From contig JAQGNH010000194.1 of NCBI GenBank assembly GCA_028291945.1, positions 1-63,119 on the forward strand: DNA of 63,119 nucleotides, given 5' to 3'. The notes under the pieces were generated by a model, which had not been told where the DNA came from, ran no database searches, and was given only the letters and a program-made list of their open reading frames with translations. This document shows, piece after piece, positions 1 to 8,217 of the stretch (within the stretch, counting starts at the first letter, position 1; the number at the start of each line of letters is the position of its first letter). The DNA is from Betaproteobacteria bacterium (lineage in GTDB: Bacteria > Pseudomonadota > Gammaproteobacteria > Burkholderiales > SG8-41). Made by a program: the position numbers and the translations under genes.

Positions 1-78
1 TAATCAGACGATAGCACAGGCTAAAGAGCATCGGCAAACCTCGCCTCGTAGCATATGTACTATAGATGGGGAGTGGGT

Positions 79-154
79 TGGTGGCGAGTCAGGGATTTGA
101 ACCCCGGACCAACGGATTATGATTCCGCTGCTCTAACCACTGAGCTAACTCGCC
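79..154 (-). tRNA. tRNA-Met (anticodon CAU)
   Basis: The minus strand folds as a complete 76-nt cloverleaf including an encoded CCA. The acceptor stem is GGCGAGT/ACTCGCC, the D-loop is AGCTCAGTGGTTAGAGC, the anticodon stem is GCGGA/TCCGT around loop ATCATAA, and the T-loop is GGTTCAAATCC. The anticodon is CAT. The body matches the elongator tRNA-Met pattern of beta- and gammaproteobacteria from memory, but CAU is also used by lysidine-modified tRNA-Ile2 and sequence alone does not fully exclude that. Confidence 0.93.
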
Positions 155-168
155 ACAGGGAGCGGCGC

Positions 169-197
169 AGTCTAATCACGGGGCACCCCCCTGTCAA
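169..197 (-). promoter_or_regulatory. Sigma70-type promoter of the tRNA-Met gene
   Basis: Reading leftward, the minus strand shows TTGACA (192-197), a 17-nt spacer, and TAGACT (169-174), 14 nt before the tRNA 5' end. Both hexamers are close to consensus and the spacing is ideal, so this is very likely the promoter that drives the tRNA. Confidence 0.75.
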
Positions 198-421
198 GTT
201 AAGCACGCCAGGTGCCTGATTCAGCAGAAGAAGCTTTGTTGCCGTCGCAAAAATGCGTATAGCCTCGCCTACCGGCGACCTGCACACAATGTCGTGCGCT
301 CACGAGGCCAATTGCGGAAGCGAGGCCATTGAAATCCGAAATCGCAATGTTTATGTGCAGGATCGCAGCAACAGCAGCCGGCTGTCGACTCGGCTGCCTC
401 GATAATGAACGGAGCGCATAA

Positions 422-1600
422 ATGAGTCCTACCGAAAGCTTTGATGTAGCGGTCGTCGGCGGCGGTGTCGTGGGCGCGAGCTTCGCGCTTGCGCTCAGGA
501 GTGCCAATGTCAGCGTTGCCCTCGTCGAGCCGCAACGGCCGTGCCCTCCGCCAGATGATTCATCGTGGGATCCGCGCGTGTACACCATAAGTCCCGGCAA
601 CGCGGAATGGCTCGGTGGGCTCGATGTATGGGACCAGTTACCCATGGACCGCCAATGCGGTGTGGAGACCATGCTCGTTTATGGCGATCAGAATTCCTCC
701 CGTATCGAGTTCGACGCATACGATGCCGGCCTGCGCGATCTGGCGCAGGTGGTCGAAAACCGCCAGTTGCAGCACGCGCTGTGGAACGCGCTCGAGCGCT
801 CCGCACATGTTTCGCTCAGGACGGGCTCTCGTTGTGCGGACGTACGGTGGGAACGTGAATGCACGCAGCTCGAGCTGGAAGACGGTACCCGTGTCAGCGC
901 ACGACTCGTTGTTGCCGCTGACGGCGCTGATTCGTGGGTGCGCTCTCGGGCGGGGATAAAGCAGTATGTACACGATTACGGGCAGGTCGGTGTGGTGGCG
1001 AACTTCGCAACGCAGCGCTCCCACAATGGCACCGCCTTTCAATGGTTTCGGCCTGACGGCGTTCTCGCGTTGCTGCCGCTTCCGGGCGATCGGGTTTCGA
1101 TGGTGTGGTCGGTGCGCGAAGCGCGTGCGCGTGAGCTGCTCGCCACCGCTCCGCAGCGCCTGTGCGACGAAGTAGGACACGCCAGCTCCGGCATGCTGGG
1201 CCGACTGGAACTGCTCACGGACTGCGTCGGATTTCCACTGCGGCTGCAGCGCGTGGAACGGCTCGTGGAGCCGCGCGCAGCACTCGTCGGCGATGCAGCC
1301 CACAACGTGCATCCACTCGCGGGACAAGGCGTAAACCTGGGCTTGCGAGATGCTCGCGAGCTTGCCTGCGTGATCGATCGACGAGGTGCCCAGCAGGATT
1401 GTGGGGATTACGCGTTACTTCGACGCTATGAGAGGGCCCGCAAGGAGGACATAATGGCGCTCGAATTCACGACGCACGGGCTGGAGAAACTTTTCAGCGC
1501 GAAGCGTGTCTCGCTCAGCAGGCTGCGGAATATGGGATTGGCGCTGGTCGATGCCCAGCCTCTGCTCAAAAAGGCCCTTATACAGCGTGCGGTTGTATAA
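422..1600 (+). CDS. UbiH/UbiF/Coq6-family FAD-dependent ubiquinone biosynthesis hydroxylase
   Basis: A 392-aa flavoprotein monooxygenase that would hydroxylate the aromatic ring of a ubiquinone precursor using FAD, NAD(P)H and O2. The N-terminal dinucleotide fold GGGVVG is at residues 13-18, and the second FAD motif VGDAAHNVHPLAGQG is near residue 288, both diagnostic of the UbiH/UbiF/VisC family. Length is normal for the family. The ATG is preceded by GGAG. It is followed by dsbC, an order common in betaproteobacteria. Which ring position it hydroxylates (UbiH, UbiI or UbiF role) cannot be decided here, so no symbol is given. Confidence 0.88.
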   Translation: MSPTESFDVAVVGGGVVGASFALALRSANVSVALVEPQRPCPPPDDSSWDPRVYTISPGNAEWLGGLDVWDQLPMDRQCGVETMLVYGDQNSSRIEFDAYDAGLRDLAQVVENRQLQHALWNALERSAHVSLRTGSRCADVRWERECTQLELEDGTRVSARLVVAADGADSWVRSRAGIKQYVHDYGQVGVVANFATQRSHNGTAFQWFRPDGVLALLPLPGDRVSMVWSVREARARELLATAPQRLCDEVGHASSGMLGRLELLTDCVGFPLRLQRVERLVEPRAALVGDAAHNVHPLAGQGVNLGLRDARELACVIDRRGAQQDCGDYALLRRYERARKEDIMALEFTTHGLEKLFSAKRVSLSRLRNMGLALVDAQPLLKKALIQRAVV

Positions 1601-1622
1601 CCGCGTCGACCCGAGGACGAAG

Positions 1623-2330
1623 ATGCTCAAGAAGTTTGCGGTTTGTCTGCTCGCTTTAATCGGCGCGATGTGCTTAACGGCCCGTGCCGATGAGAATACG
1701 GTCCGGAACGCGGTGCAAACTAAGTTTCCGAAGATGGCCGTAGAGAGCGTCACCAAAACGCCTTTCCAGAACGTGTACGAGGTCGTGCTCGACGGGCAGG
1801 TGCTGTATACCGACGACAAGGCAAGCTATCTCTTCAGCGGCAATTTGCTCGATATCCGGGGACAGCCCACGCGCAATCTGACGCAGGACTCCACGAACAA
1901 GCTCTCCGCCGCGGCGCTCGCCAAATCGACTGATTCCGCGGTAAAGCGCGTGAAAGGGAGCGGCAATCGCGTGATCTATACCTTCGAAGATCCCAACTGC
2001 GGCTACTGCAAGGAGCTCCAGAAAGAACTCCTCAAAGTCAACAACGTCACCATTTATACGTTCCTGTGGCCGATTTTGTCGCAGGATTCAGTCGAAAAAT
2101 CCAAGGGCATCTGGTGCGCCAAGGATCGCGCCAAAGCGTGGGAGGACATGATGCTGAAAGGCGTGGCACCCACGGGAAAGCGTGATTGCGACGCGCCTCT
2201 CGAACGCAACGCACAACTCGCCCAACGCTTTGGCATTCGTGGTACGCCGGGCGTGTATCTCGCGAACGGTCAGCAGATCGGCGGTTTCCTCGCGGCCGAC
2301 AAGATCGAAGCCGCCCTCGCAGGACGCTAG
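1623..2330 (+). CDS. dsbC: Periplasmic thiol:disulfide isomerase DsbC
   Basis: A 235-aa exported protein that reshuffles wrong disulfides in the periplasm. A signal peptide covers about residues 1-22 (MLKKF start, hydrophobic core, cleavage near ARA). The N-terminal half matches the DsbC dimerisation domain. The thioredoxin-like catalytic domain carries CGYC at 126-129 and the cis-proline loop in RGTPGVYLANG near the C-terminus. The open frame extends upstream into ubiH, but the ATG at 1623 is chosen because it begins a proper signal peptide and has GAGGACGAAG just before it. It lies 22 nt after the hydroxylase gene, so the two are probably cotranscribed. Confidence 0.9.
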   Translation: MLKKFAVCLLALIGAMCLTARADENTVRNAVQTKFPKMAVESVTKTPFQNVYEVVLDGQVLYTDDKASYLFSGNLLDIRGQPTRNLTQDSTNKLSAAALAKSTDSAVKRVKGSGNRVIYTFEDPNCGYCKELQKELLKVNNVTIYTFLWPILSQDSVEKSKGIWCAKDRAKAWEDMMLKGVAPTGKRDCDAPLERNAQLAQRFGIRGTPGVYLANGQQIGGFLAADKIEAALAGR

Positions 2331-2364
2331 TCAACATCCTCACGCTGGCCGCGTTAACGGGAGC

Positions 2365-3045
2365 ATGACCGTATGCTCCCTGCCATCTCCAGACCGAATC
2401 AGGGTTCGCAGGCGTGTCCTTGCGGCGGGGGTTATCTCGCTGCTGCTGCATCTTGTTCTCGCAAGCAGCTTCACAGGACTGTCAGTGGGGGGGCGCCGCG
2501 GCGGGGTGACTCCAGCGCAAATTTTGACTGCGCGTTTGATTCGCGAAGCGTCACCTTTTCCCGCACCTGCAGTCCCGCAAGTGAGCGACGATGCGGCTCC
2601 TCCGCAACAGGTGGCGCAAATACCGACGCAACGCCATCAGCTCGCACCGTACGTTTCAGCAGAAAGCGCTGCTGCTGAAAGCGCCGCTGCAGCAGGCGCT
2701 CCCGTAACTGACCCACCTGACCTCGCGTATTATGCCGCCCGCCAACTGGACATTTATCCGGCGCTGACGAGCGTGCTGGATTTGCGCTACCCGAAGCAGG
2801 CGTCTGCCGCACGCGTTACAGGTCGTGCTGTGATAGTCCTGCTCATCGATGACACGGGCACTGTCAACGATGTCGCTATAGTCGAAGCGGACCCGCCTGG
2901 CTATTTCGAGGAAGATGTCAGACGTGCTTTCCTGGCTGCGCGCTTCAGGCCGGCACTCAAAGGTGGGCGCGCTGTGCGGAGCCGGGTGCTCGTGAACATC
3001 GATTACAGCGCGGATCACACGAATCCGGAGCCTACTCCGCACTGA
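2365..3045 (+). CDS. TonB C-terminal domain protein (energy-transducer-like)
   Basis: A 226-aa protein with a short cytoplasmic N-terminus, one hydrophobic segment (about residues 18-37, LAAGVISLLLHLVLASSF), a Pro/Ala/Gln-rich linker and a C-terminal TonB-like domain. That domain is seen in the pattern YPKQASAARVTGRAVIVLLI followed by FRPALKGGRAVRSRVLV. It probably spans the periplasm and couples inner-membrane energy to an outer-membrane partner, but no ExbB/ExbD or receptor genes are nearby. The ATG at 2365 is chosen because it lies just after the dsbC stop, with GGGAG upstream. Its end overlaps the convergent mltA end by 14 nt. Confidence 0.72.
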   Translation: MTVCSLPSPDRIRVRRRVLAAGVISLLLHLVLASSFTGLSVGGRRGGVTPAQILTARLIREASPFPAPAVPQVSDDAAPPQQVAQIPTQRHQLAPYVSAESAAAESAAAAGAPVTDPPDLAYYAARQLDIYPALTSVLDLRYPKQASAARVTGRAVIVLLIDDTGTVNDVAIVEADPPGYFEEDVRRAFLAARFRPALKGGRAVRSRVLVNIDYSADHTNPEPTPH

Positions 3046-4291
3046 CCGGGTTCGACGGGGTGTATCCCTGAGGCAGGAGTACCCACATACGCAGCTTCTG
3101 CTTCATGCGTCCCGCCTCCGCGGCAGCGCCTTCGCCATAGCCCCAGAAAAAATCTGCACGTATTGCCCCGCGTATCGCGCCGCCGGTGTCCTGCGCGATC
3201 ATGAGCCGGTTCAGAGGTCGCACAGTGTTCGGCCACGTAGTTGCAATATAAACGGGTGCGCCGAGCAATGTGTAACGTGCGTCCACGGCAATGCTGCGGC
3301 GGGGCGTGAGTGGAACGCCAAGGGACCCCGGAGGGCCTGACATGTTGGAGGGAAGCTCACGAAAGAATACGTAGCTGCTGTTGCTGTTCAGTAGCTGCGT
3401 AACCTGTGCTGGATGGTTTCGTGCCCAGGCCTTGATTCCTTGCATCGACGCCTGTTCGATCGCGAGCTCTCCGCGTTCGACGAGCGCACGCCCTATCGAG
3501 CGGTAAGGGTAACCGTTCTGGTCAGCGTAGCCGACACGGATCGCCTCTCCGCTGTCGAGGAGAATCCTGCCGGAACCCTGGATATGCAGAAAAAAAAGAT
3601 CGACGGCATCGTCAACCCACAGCAGCTCCTTGCCGCGCAGCGGCGCCTGTCCGTTTTCGATCTGGCTGCGCTCGTAATAGGGCACAACTCGTCGTCCGTC
3701 GAGCTTCCCACGCAATCGCATCCCTTTCAATTCAGGGTATACATCGCTTAACTCGATTGTGATCAGATCGTCGGGCACCCCATACAACGGAAAGCGATAC
3801 CGGCTTGTGGGTTTGCGGCTGCCGCGCAGCATCGGCTCGTAATACCCCGTTATCAGGCCCTCTTCAGCGCCATCGGTACTCCTGACCTGCCACGGGATGA
3901 ATGCGCGCTCGAAAAAGCGCCGCGCAGCATCAGTCGTCGGCGCGCTCATGCGAGACGCTGCGTTACAGACCTCGCGCCACGCGTCGCGAGTGCTCAGAGG
4001 ACCGCAACTCGAGATGAAAGCGCTCCAGGCTTCGTTAACCTGATCGTCACGCCAACCCGGCATATCGGCCCAGCTCGACGCACGGAACACTACATCTGTC
4101 GCCGCCGCAGCAGGACCGGGTCGAATGGGCGTTTGCTTCGCTGTCGATTCCGAAACTGCAGCCGGTGCTTTGGGCACGGGTGTAGTGACGGACGTGGGTG
4201 GAATTTGAACCGGCGCCGGAGTGGTAGGTGATGGTGAAGTACATGCGCCGGTCAGAAGAACGAGTGCAGCTACGCATGTGCGCAAGACCAT
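3032..4291 (-). CDS. mltA: Membrane-bound lytic murein transglycosylase A
   Basis: A 419-aa outer-membrane lipoprotein that cleaves peptidoglycan glycan strands to 1,6-anhydromuramic products. The N-terminus has a lipoprotein signal with lipobox LLTGAC; a Pro/Thr-rich linker follows. The MltA barrel domain includes the segment LITGYYEPMLRGSR. The C-terminal 3D domain has QDTGGAIRGAIRADFFWGYG, which contains the conserved Asp residues of this family. A start 11 codons upstream (4324) is possible, but the ATG at 4291 gives a standard lipoprotein signal. It is divergent from the rpe gene group. Confidence 0.9.
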   Translation of the reverse strand: MVLRTCVAALVLLTGACTSPSPTTPAPVQIPPTSVTTPVPKAPAAVSESTAKQTPIRPGPAAAATDVVFRASSWADMPGWRDDQVNEAWSAFISSCGPLSTRDAWREVCNAASRMSAPTTDAARRFFERAFIPWQVRSTDGAEEGLITGYYEPMLRGSRKPTSRYRFPLYGVPDDLITIELSDVYPELKGMRLRGKLDGRRVVPYYERSQIENGQAPLRGKELLWVDDAVDLFFLHIQGSGRILLDSGEAIRVGYADQNGYPYRSIGRALVERGELAIEQASMQGIKAWARNHPAQVTQLLNSNSSYVFFRELPSNMSGPPGSLGVPLTPRRSIAVDARYTLLGAPVYIATTWPNTVRPLNRLMIAQDTGGAIRGAIRADFFWGYGEGAAAEAGRMKQKLRMWVLLPQGYTPSNPVSAE

Positions 4292-4352
4292 CGAATGGAT
4301 TTTCGTCCGAGGTTCCCTCATCATTGCCAGTCAGTATACCGTCTGACTTGCC

Positions 4353-4472
4353 ATGGAACTCTTCTGGTTGTTGCTCGAAGCCGGCGTCGCGTTGCTGTTG
4401 CTGCTCGGCATCGTGTGGTGGACGTGGCCACGCCAGCGCAAGGACAGCTCGCGCACGCGTGATCCAAAGTGA
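4353..4472 (+). CDS. Tiny single-pass membrane protein (39 aa) upstream of rpe
   Basis: A 39-aa reading frame starting ATG GAA CTC: four residues, then a continuous hydrophobic helix (about residues 4-25, rich in Leu with WW at its end), then a basic and hydrophilic tail ending RTRDPK. The inside-positive pattern fits a small inner-membrane protein with an N-out topology. It begins 61 nt from the divergent mltA start and ends 33 nt before rpe, so it may be the first gene of the rpe-gph-trpE transcript. I do not recognise a family. Chance is possible at this length, but the textbook TM layout and position favour a real gene. Confidence 0.55.
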   Translation: MELFWLLLEAGVALLLLLGIVWWTWPRQRKDSSRTRDPK

Positions 4473-4505
4473 CCAGTTACAATGGGCGGGTTCGCGGGAG
4501 AAGTG

Positions 4506-5174
4506 ATGACATTTCGCATTGCACCGAGTATTTTGTCGGCCGATTTCGCGCGTCTCGGCGAGGAAGTACAGGCCGTCGTTCGCGCTGGCGCAGACCTCGT
4601 GCACTTCGATGTAATGGACAACCATTACGTGCCCAATCTCACCATCGGGCCCCTCGTGTGTGAGGCAATTCGGCCGCTGTGCACTGTACCTATCGATGTG
4701 CATCTCATGGTCAAGCCCGTCGATCGCATCATTCCGGATTTCGCTAAAGCAGGGGCCAACATCATCTCCTTTCATCCGGAGGCGAGCGAGCACGTCGACC
4801 GGACGATAGGCGTGATTCACGATTGTGGATGCAAAGCCGGGCTTGTGTTCAATCCCGCAACGCCGCTCGCGTGGCTCGACCACGTGCTCGGCAAAATCGA
4901 TCTCGTACTGATCATGTCGGTGAATCCGGGTTTCGGCGGACAAAAATTCATACCTGAAGCGCTGAACAAGCTGCGCGCAGTCAGAGAGCGTATCGCACGC
5001 TCGGGCCGTGATATCTGGCTGGAAGTCGATGGCGGTGTGAAAGCCGAAAACATTGCGCAGATCGCGCGCGCAGGCGCAGATACGTTCGTCGCCGGGTCCG
5101 CGATATTCAACACAAAAGATTACGCGCAGACATTAGGGTCGATGCGCTCCGAGCTCGCGCGCGTTGAAGCATGA
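4506..5174 (+). CDS. rpe: Ribulose-phosphate 3-epimerase
   Basis: A 222-aa TIM-barrel enzyme interconverting ribulose 5-phosphate and xylulose 5-phosphate in the pentose phosphate and Calvin pathways. It shows the family N-terminus [16 protein letters not shown], the metal-ligand segments [14 protein letters not shown] and [18 protein letters not shown], and [10 protein letters not shown]. The ATG at 4506 has GGGAG just upstream and matches the usual family N-terminus; an upstream in-frame ATG (4482) would add eight unconserved residues. Its stop overlaps the start of gph, giving a coupled rpe-gph-trpE chain. Confidence 0.96.
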   Translation: MTFRIAPSILSADFARLGEEVQAVVRAGADLVHFDVMDNHYVPNLTIGPLVCEAIRPLCTVPIDVHLMVKPVDRIIPDFAKAGANIISFHPEASEHVDRTIGVIHDCGCKAGLVFNPATPLAWLDHVLGKIDLVLIMSVNPGFGGQKFIPEALNKLRAVRERIARSGRDIWLEVDGGVKAENIAQIARAGADTFVAGSAIFNTKDYAQTLGSMRSELARVEA

Positions 5175-5860
5175 GTGGCGTGAGCTTTCCCCTGCGAGTA
5201 AGCGCAGTGATCATCGACCTCGACGGCACGCTGCTGGACACGATTCCGGATCTCGCGGTCGCCGCCAATCGAATGCTGCAGGAGCTCGGCAGACCCGAGC
5301 TCGACGTCGAAGTGATACGCACGTTTGTCGGCAAAGGCATATCGCGTCTAGTCGAGCGTACGCTGGGTGCGGCCTTTGAGGGCCCCATCGATCCTGAGCT
5401 CAGGGCGCGAGCGCTCGAGATATTCGAGCGTCGCTACACTGAAACCAATGGACGGCATACCACCATTTATCCCGGCGTCAGCGAAGGGCTGACACGCTTG
5501 CGCGATCGGGGGTTTCCGCTTGCCTGCGTAACCAACAAATCGGAGCGCTTTACGCTGCCGCTGCTCGAGATGACAGGGCTCGCTCCTTATTTCAAACATG
5601 TCGTGTCGGGCGACAGCCTTGCGCGCAAGAAGCCCGATCCTGCGCCGCTGTTACATGCGTGTGATGCACTCGAGATCGCGCCGCGCGAAATGCTGATGAT
5701 CGGTGATTCGGTCAACGACACGCAAGCGGCGCGCGCTGCCGGTTGCCCGGTGTTCTGCGTAACGTATGGCTACAGCGAAGGACGCGACGTACGGGAACTC
5801 GGCAGTGATGCACTCGTCGACTCGCTCATGGAAGCCGTCGGCCTGATCGAAAAAGTATGA
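5171..5860 (+). CDS. gph: Phosphoglycolate phosphatase (HAD superfamily)
   Basis: A 229-aa HAD hydrolase that dephosphorylates 2-phosphoglycolate, a by-product of DNA repair or RuBisCO oxygenation. Motif I is DLDGTLLDT near residue 17, motif II is TNKSERF, and motifs III and IV are KKPDPAPLL and [14 protein letters not shown]. An alpha-helical cap domain lies between motifs I and II. ATGA overlaps on both sides, with rpe before it and trpE after it, indicate translational coupling. The rpe-gph-trpE order is standard in this bacterial group. Confidence 0.94.
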   Translation: MSGVSFPLRVSAVIIDLDGTLLDTIPDLAVAANRMLQELGRPELDVEVIRTFVGKGISRLVERTLGAAFEGPIDPELRARALEIFERRYTETNGRHTTIYPGVSEGLTRLRDRGFPLACVTNKSERFTLPLLEMTGLAPYFKHVVSGDSLARKKPDPAPLLHACDALEIAPREMLMIGDSVNDTQAARAAGCPVFCVTYGYSEGRDVRELGSDALVDSLMEAVGLIEKV

Positions 5861-7332
5861 CCGAGACCGAATTCAATCGGCTTGCCGCGGACGGGTACAA
5901 CCGCGTGCCGCTCGTGCTCGAAACCTTTGCCGATCTCGATACGCCGCTATCAATTTATCTGAAGCTCGCAAACGAGCCCTATACGTACCTCCTCGAGTCG
6001 GTCGTGGGCGGCGAGCGCTTCGGGCGCTATTCGTACATCGGGCTAGCGGCCGCGCGGCGACTGGAAGTGCGCGGCTACGAATGCACGGAGGTCGACGAGG
6101 GGCGTATTGTTGTGCGCAGTTCCGTGGCTGATCCGCTGGCGTACGTGCAGGACTATCTGGCGCGCTTCCGAACGGCTCAGGACACGCGGTTACCCCGTTT
6201 CTGCGGCGGCCTGGTCGGGTATTTTGGCTACGACATCGTCCGTTATATCGAAAAACGCCTCTCGCATACACGCAAGCCAGATCCTCTTGGTGTTCCGGAC
6301 GTGATCCTGCTTGTATCCGAGGAGATTGCGATCATCGATAACCTCTCCGGCAAGCTCTCCCTCGTCGTTTACGGTAAGCCCGGACAGGAAAACGCCTACG
6401 CCACGGCACGTGCCCGATTGTCAGAGCTCCTGCAGAAGCTTCGTGCGCCAGTGGAGATACCGCCCGATACCCAGGGCCCCTCTGAAGAGGCCGTATCCGG
6501 TTTCGGAGAGAGCGCGTACTACGCGGCGGTCGAGCGCGCGAAGCACTACATTTACGAGGGAGACATCATGCAGGTTGTACCCTCGCAGCGCATGTCGAAA
6601 CCGTTTCGTGCGGCGCCCATCGCGCTGTATCGAGCGTTGCGTGCCCTGAATCCATCGCCTTACATGTTCAACTTCAACTTCGCCGATTTCCACGTCGTCG
6701 GCGCGTCACCCGAGATCCTCGTGCGGCTGGAGGGAGATGCCGTGACGGTGCGGCCCATCGCGGGCACGCGGCGGCGCGGCGCTACGCCCGAGGAGGACGC
6801 GGCCCTCGCCGATGAACTGCTGAGCGATGCCAAGGAACGTGCCGAACACATCATGCTCGTCGATCTTGGGCGTAACGACGTCGGGCGCGTTGCGCAGACC
6901 GGCACTGTGAAAGTTACGGAGCAGATGGTCATCGAACGCTACTCCCACGTGATGCACATCGTGTCGAACGTCGAAGGCAGGCTGAAGCCCGGGCTCAATG
7001 CGATCGACGTGCTGCGGGCGACATTTCCTGCCGGCACCGTTTCCGGCGCACCGAAAGTGCGCGCAATGGAAATAATCGACGAGCTGGAGCCGGTCAAACG
7101 CGGTGTATATGCGGGCGCCGTGGGCTATCTGGGCTTTCACGGCAACATGGACGTCGCAATTGCCTTGCGCACTGCGGTGATCAAGGACGGCATGCTGCAC
7201 GTGCAGGCAGGCGGCGGCGTGGTGGCGGACTCGCAGCCGGAAGCCGAGTGGCAGGAAACGCAGAACAAGGCGAAAGCGCTGCTGCGTGCGGCGCACATGG
7301 CCGAATCGGGCCTCGATACGCGCTGGGACTGA
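5857..7332 (+). CDS. trpE: Anthranilate synthase component I
   Basis: A 491-aa chorismate-utilising enzyme. With the TrpG glutaminase it makes anthranilate, the first committed step of tryptophan synthesis. The N-terminal regulatory element [19 protein letters not shown] contains the LLES motif known to bind feedback-inhibiting tryptophan. The catalytic domain shows [23 protein letters not shown] and [18 protein letters not shown]. It starts in an ATGA overlap with gph. Unusually, trpG does not follow directly: 8.8 kb of accessory genes lie between the trpE stop and trpG. Confidence 0.96.
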   Translation: MTETEFNRLAADGYNRVPLVLETFADLDTPLSIYLKLANEPYTYLLESVVGGERFGRYSYIGLAAARRLEVRGYECTEVDEGRIVVRSSVADPLAYVQDYLARFRTAQDTRLPRFCGGLVGYFGYDIVRYIEKRLSHTRKPDPLGVPDVILLVSEEIAIIDNLSGKLSLVVYGKPGQENAYATARARLSELLQKLRAPVEIPPDTQGPSEEAVSGFGESAYYAAVERAKHYIYEGDIMQVVPSQRMSKPFRAAPIALYRALRALNPSPYMFNFNFADFHVVGASPEILVRLEGDAVTVRPIAGTRRRGATPEEDAALADELLSDAKERAEHIMLVDLGRNDVGRVAQTGTVKVTEQMVIERYSHVMHIVSNVEGRLKPGLNAIDVLRATFPAGTVSGAPKVRAMEIIDELEPVKRGVYAGAVGYLGFHGNMDVAIALRTAVIKDGMLHVQAGGGVVADSQPEAEWQETQNKAKALLRAAHMAESGLDTRWD

Positions 7333-7410
7333 TGCTGCAGCCCCACTGGTTCGGCAACGCCCGTCGGAACCCATGCTCGAGTTGGGATCAGGAATTGCTC
7401 GGCGAAACAG

Positions 7411-7602
7411 ATGCGAAAAGAGTTCACCGAGTACGACGTCTGGTCTTTTCAGAAAGCTGACTCAGATGCATGGAATTGGCGCCGAACGTCGCCGGATGGA
7501 GAGATTTTGCTGCAAGGCGGGGCCGAGTTTGGCAGCTTGGACGACTGCATGGCGGACGCGCGCCGGCATGGTTATGGCGGATCGGTTATGCAGTCCGGCT
7601 GA
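7411..7602 (+). CDS. Small Trp-rich protein, first of three tandem paralogues (63 aa)
   Basis: A 63-aa protein of unknown function. It shares with the next two genes a pattern I read as W-x-W-R-R, then DG, then a short hydrophobic strand, then LDDCMADARRHGYGG. This looks like a two-strand hairpin followed by a helix. The layout recalls the DUF1508/YegP-type small fold (WRW, DG, S-rich strand, helix), but that is only a visual analogy. It lies 78 nt after trpE and has no strong ribosome binding site. It may be cotranscribed with trpE. Confidence 0.6.
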   Translation: MRKEFTEYDVWSFQKADSDAWNWRRTSPDGEILLQGGAEFGSLDDCMADARRHGYGGSVMQSG

Positions 7603-7725
7603 TCAAAGCGCCGCGTGGTGGCTAGCCGGCATTCTCGAGCGCGGAGACGGGCATGCATGCTCATAGACGCCCATTGCGGTCCGCGGCACAATCCGGGCCT
7701 TGGCTTGGAAAGGGGCGAGATCGAC

Positions 7726-7959
7726 ATGACATGGGAGTTCGTAACCAAACCGGTCCGCGGCCGGGACTACGTGGTCTGGGAATGGGAGTGGCGGTTCACC
7801 GCGGAAGACGGATCGAAGAAAGCATCGACGCGCAGCTATTCGAGCTTCCGCGAATGTGTGGCTGATGCGCGAGTGCATGGCTTCACGGGCAACCCGGATC
7901 CCGCGGACTCGGGAACGACTTTGTTCCATCGCCCGGAATCGCGATTCAACTGGTTTTAG
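7726..7959 (+). CDS. Small Trp-rich protein, second tandem paralogue (77 aa)
   Basis: A 77-aa relative of the genes on both sides: MTWEF at the start, then YVVWEWEWRFTAEDG, a Ser-rich strand SYSSF, and RECVADARVHGFTGNP. It has an additional 20-residue tail. The frame is open further upstream (from 7615), but the ATG at 7726 has AAAGGGGCGAG before it and makes the N-terminus line up with the third copy (MGWEF). Function unknown; cytoplasmic by composition. Confidence 0.65.
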   Translation: MTWEFVTKPVRGRDYVVWEWEWRFTAEDGSKKASTRSYSSFRECVADARVHGFTGNPDPADSGTTLFHRPESRFNWF

Positions 7960-7982
7960 AAGCTATTGAGGAAAACAGCCCG

Positions 7983-8171
7983 ATGGGCTGGGAATTCGCA
8001 GCTTTATGGGTCGATGACCCCGACTCCGCGTGGCACTGGGTATGGCGGCGTGTCGCTGACGACAGCGGCGGGGTCATCCAGGAATCGCATCCGTTTCAGG
8101 ATCTGGCGCTGTGCGTCGCCGACGCAAAAGAGCATGGTTTCGATGAGGATGGATGCGGTTCGATCTCGTGA
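7983..8171 (+). CDS. Small Trp-rich protein, third tandem paralogue (62 aa)
   Basis: A 62-aa protein beginning MGWEF, then SAWHWVWRRVADDSGG, and ending LCVADAKEHGFDEDG. It clearly shares the W-x-W / DG / C-V-A-D-A-x-x-H-G-F signature with its two upstream neighbours. A GAGG-type ribosome binding site (TTGAGGAAA) lies upstream and the gap from the second copy is 23 nt, so the two are likely cotranscribed. An overlapping frame (7966-8205) is treated as a shadow because it lacks the family signature. Confidence 0.63.
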   Translation: MGWEFAALWVDDPDSAWHWVWRRVADDSGGVIQESHPFQDLALCVADAKEHGFDEDGCGSIS

Positions 8172-8217
8172 GCGCTCCGGCAACCCGCCCATGGAGCAGT
8201 GCTGACGCGTCGCTCCG

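Noticed and set aside
79-154. tRNA-Met as an attachment site for a mobile element
   Set aside because: No partial tRNA copy and no integrase lie nearby.
638-1327. Minus-strand frame (229 aa) opposite the ubiquinone hydroxylase
   Set aside because: It is the antisense shadow of a clear FAD enzyme.
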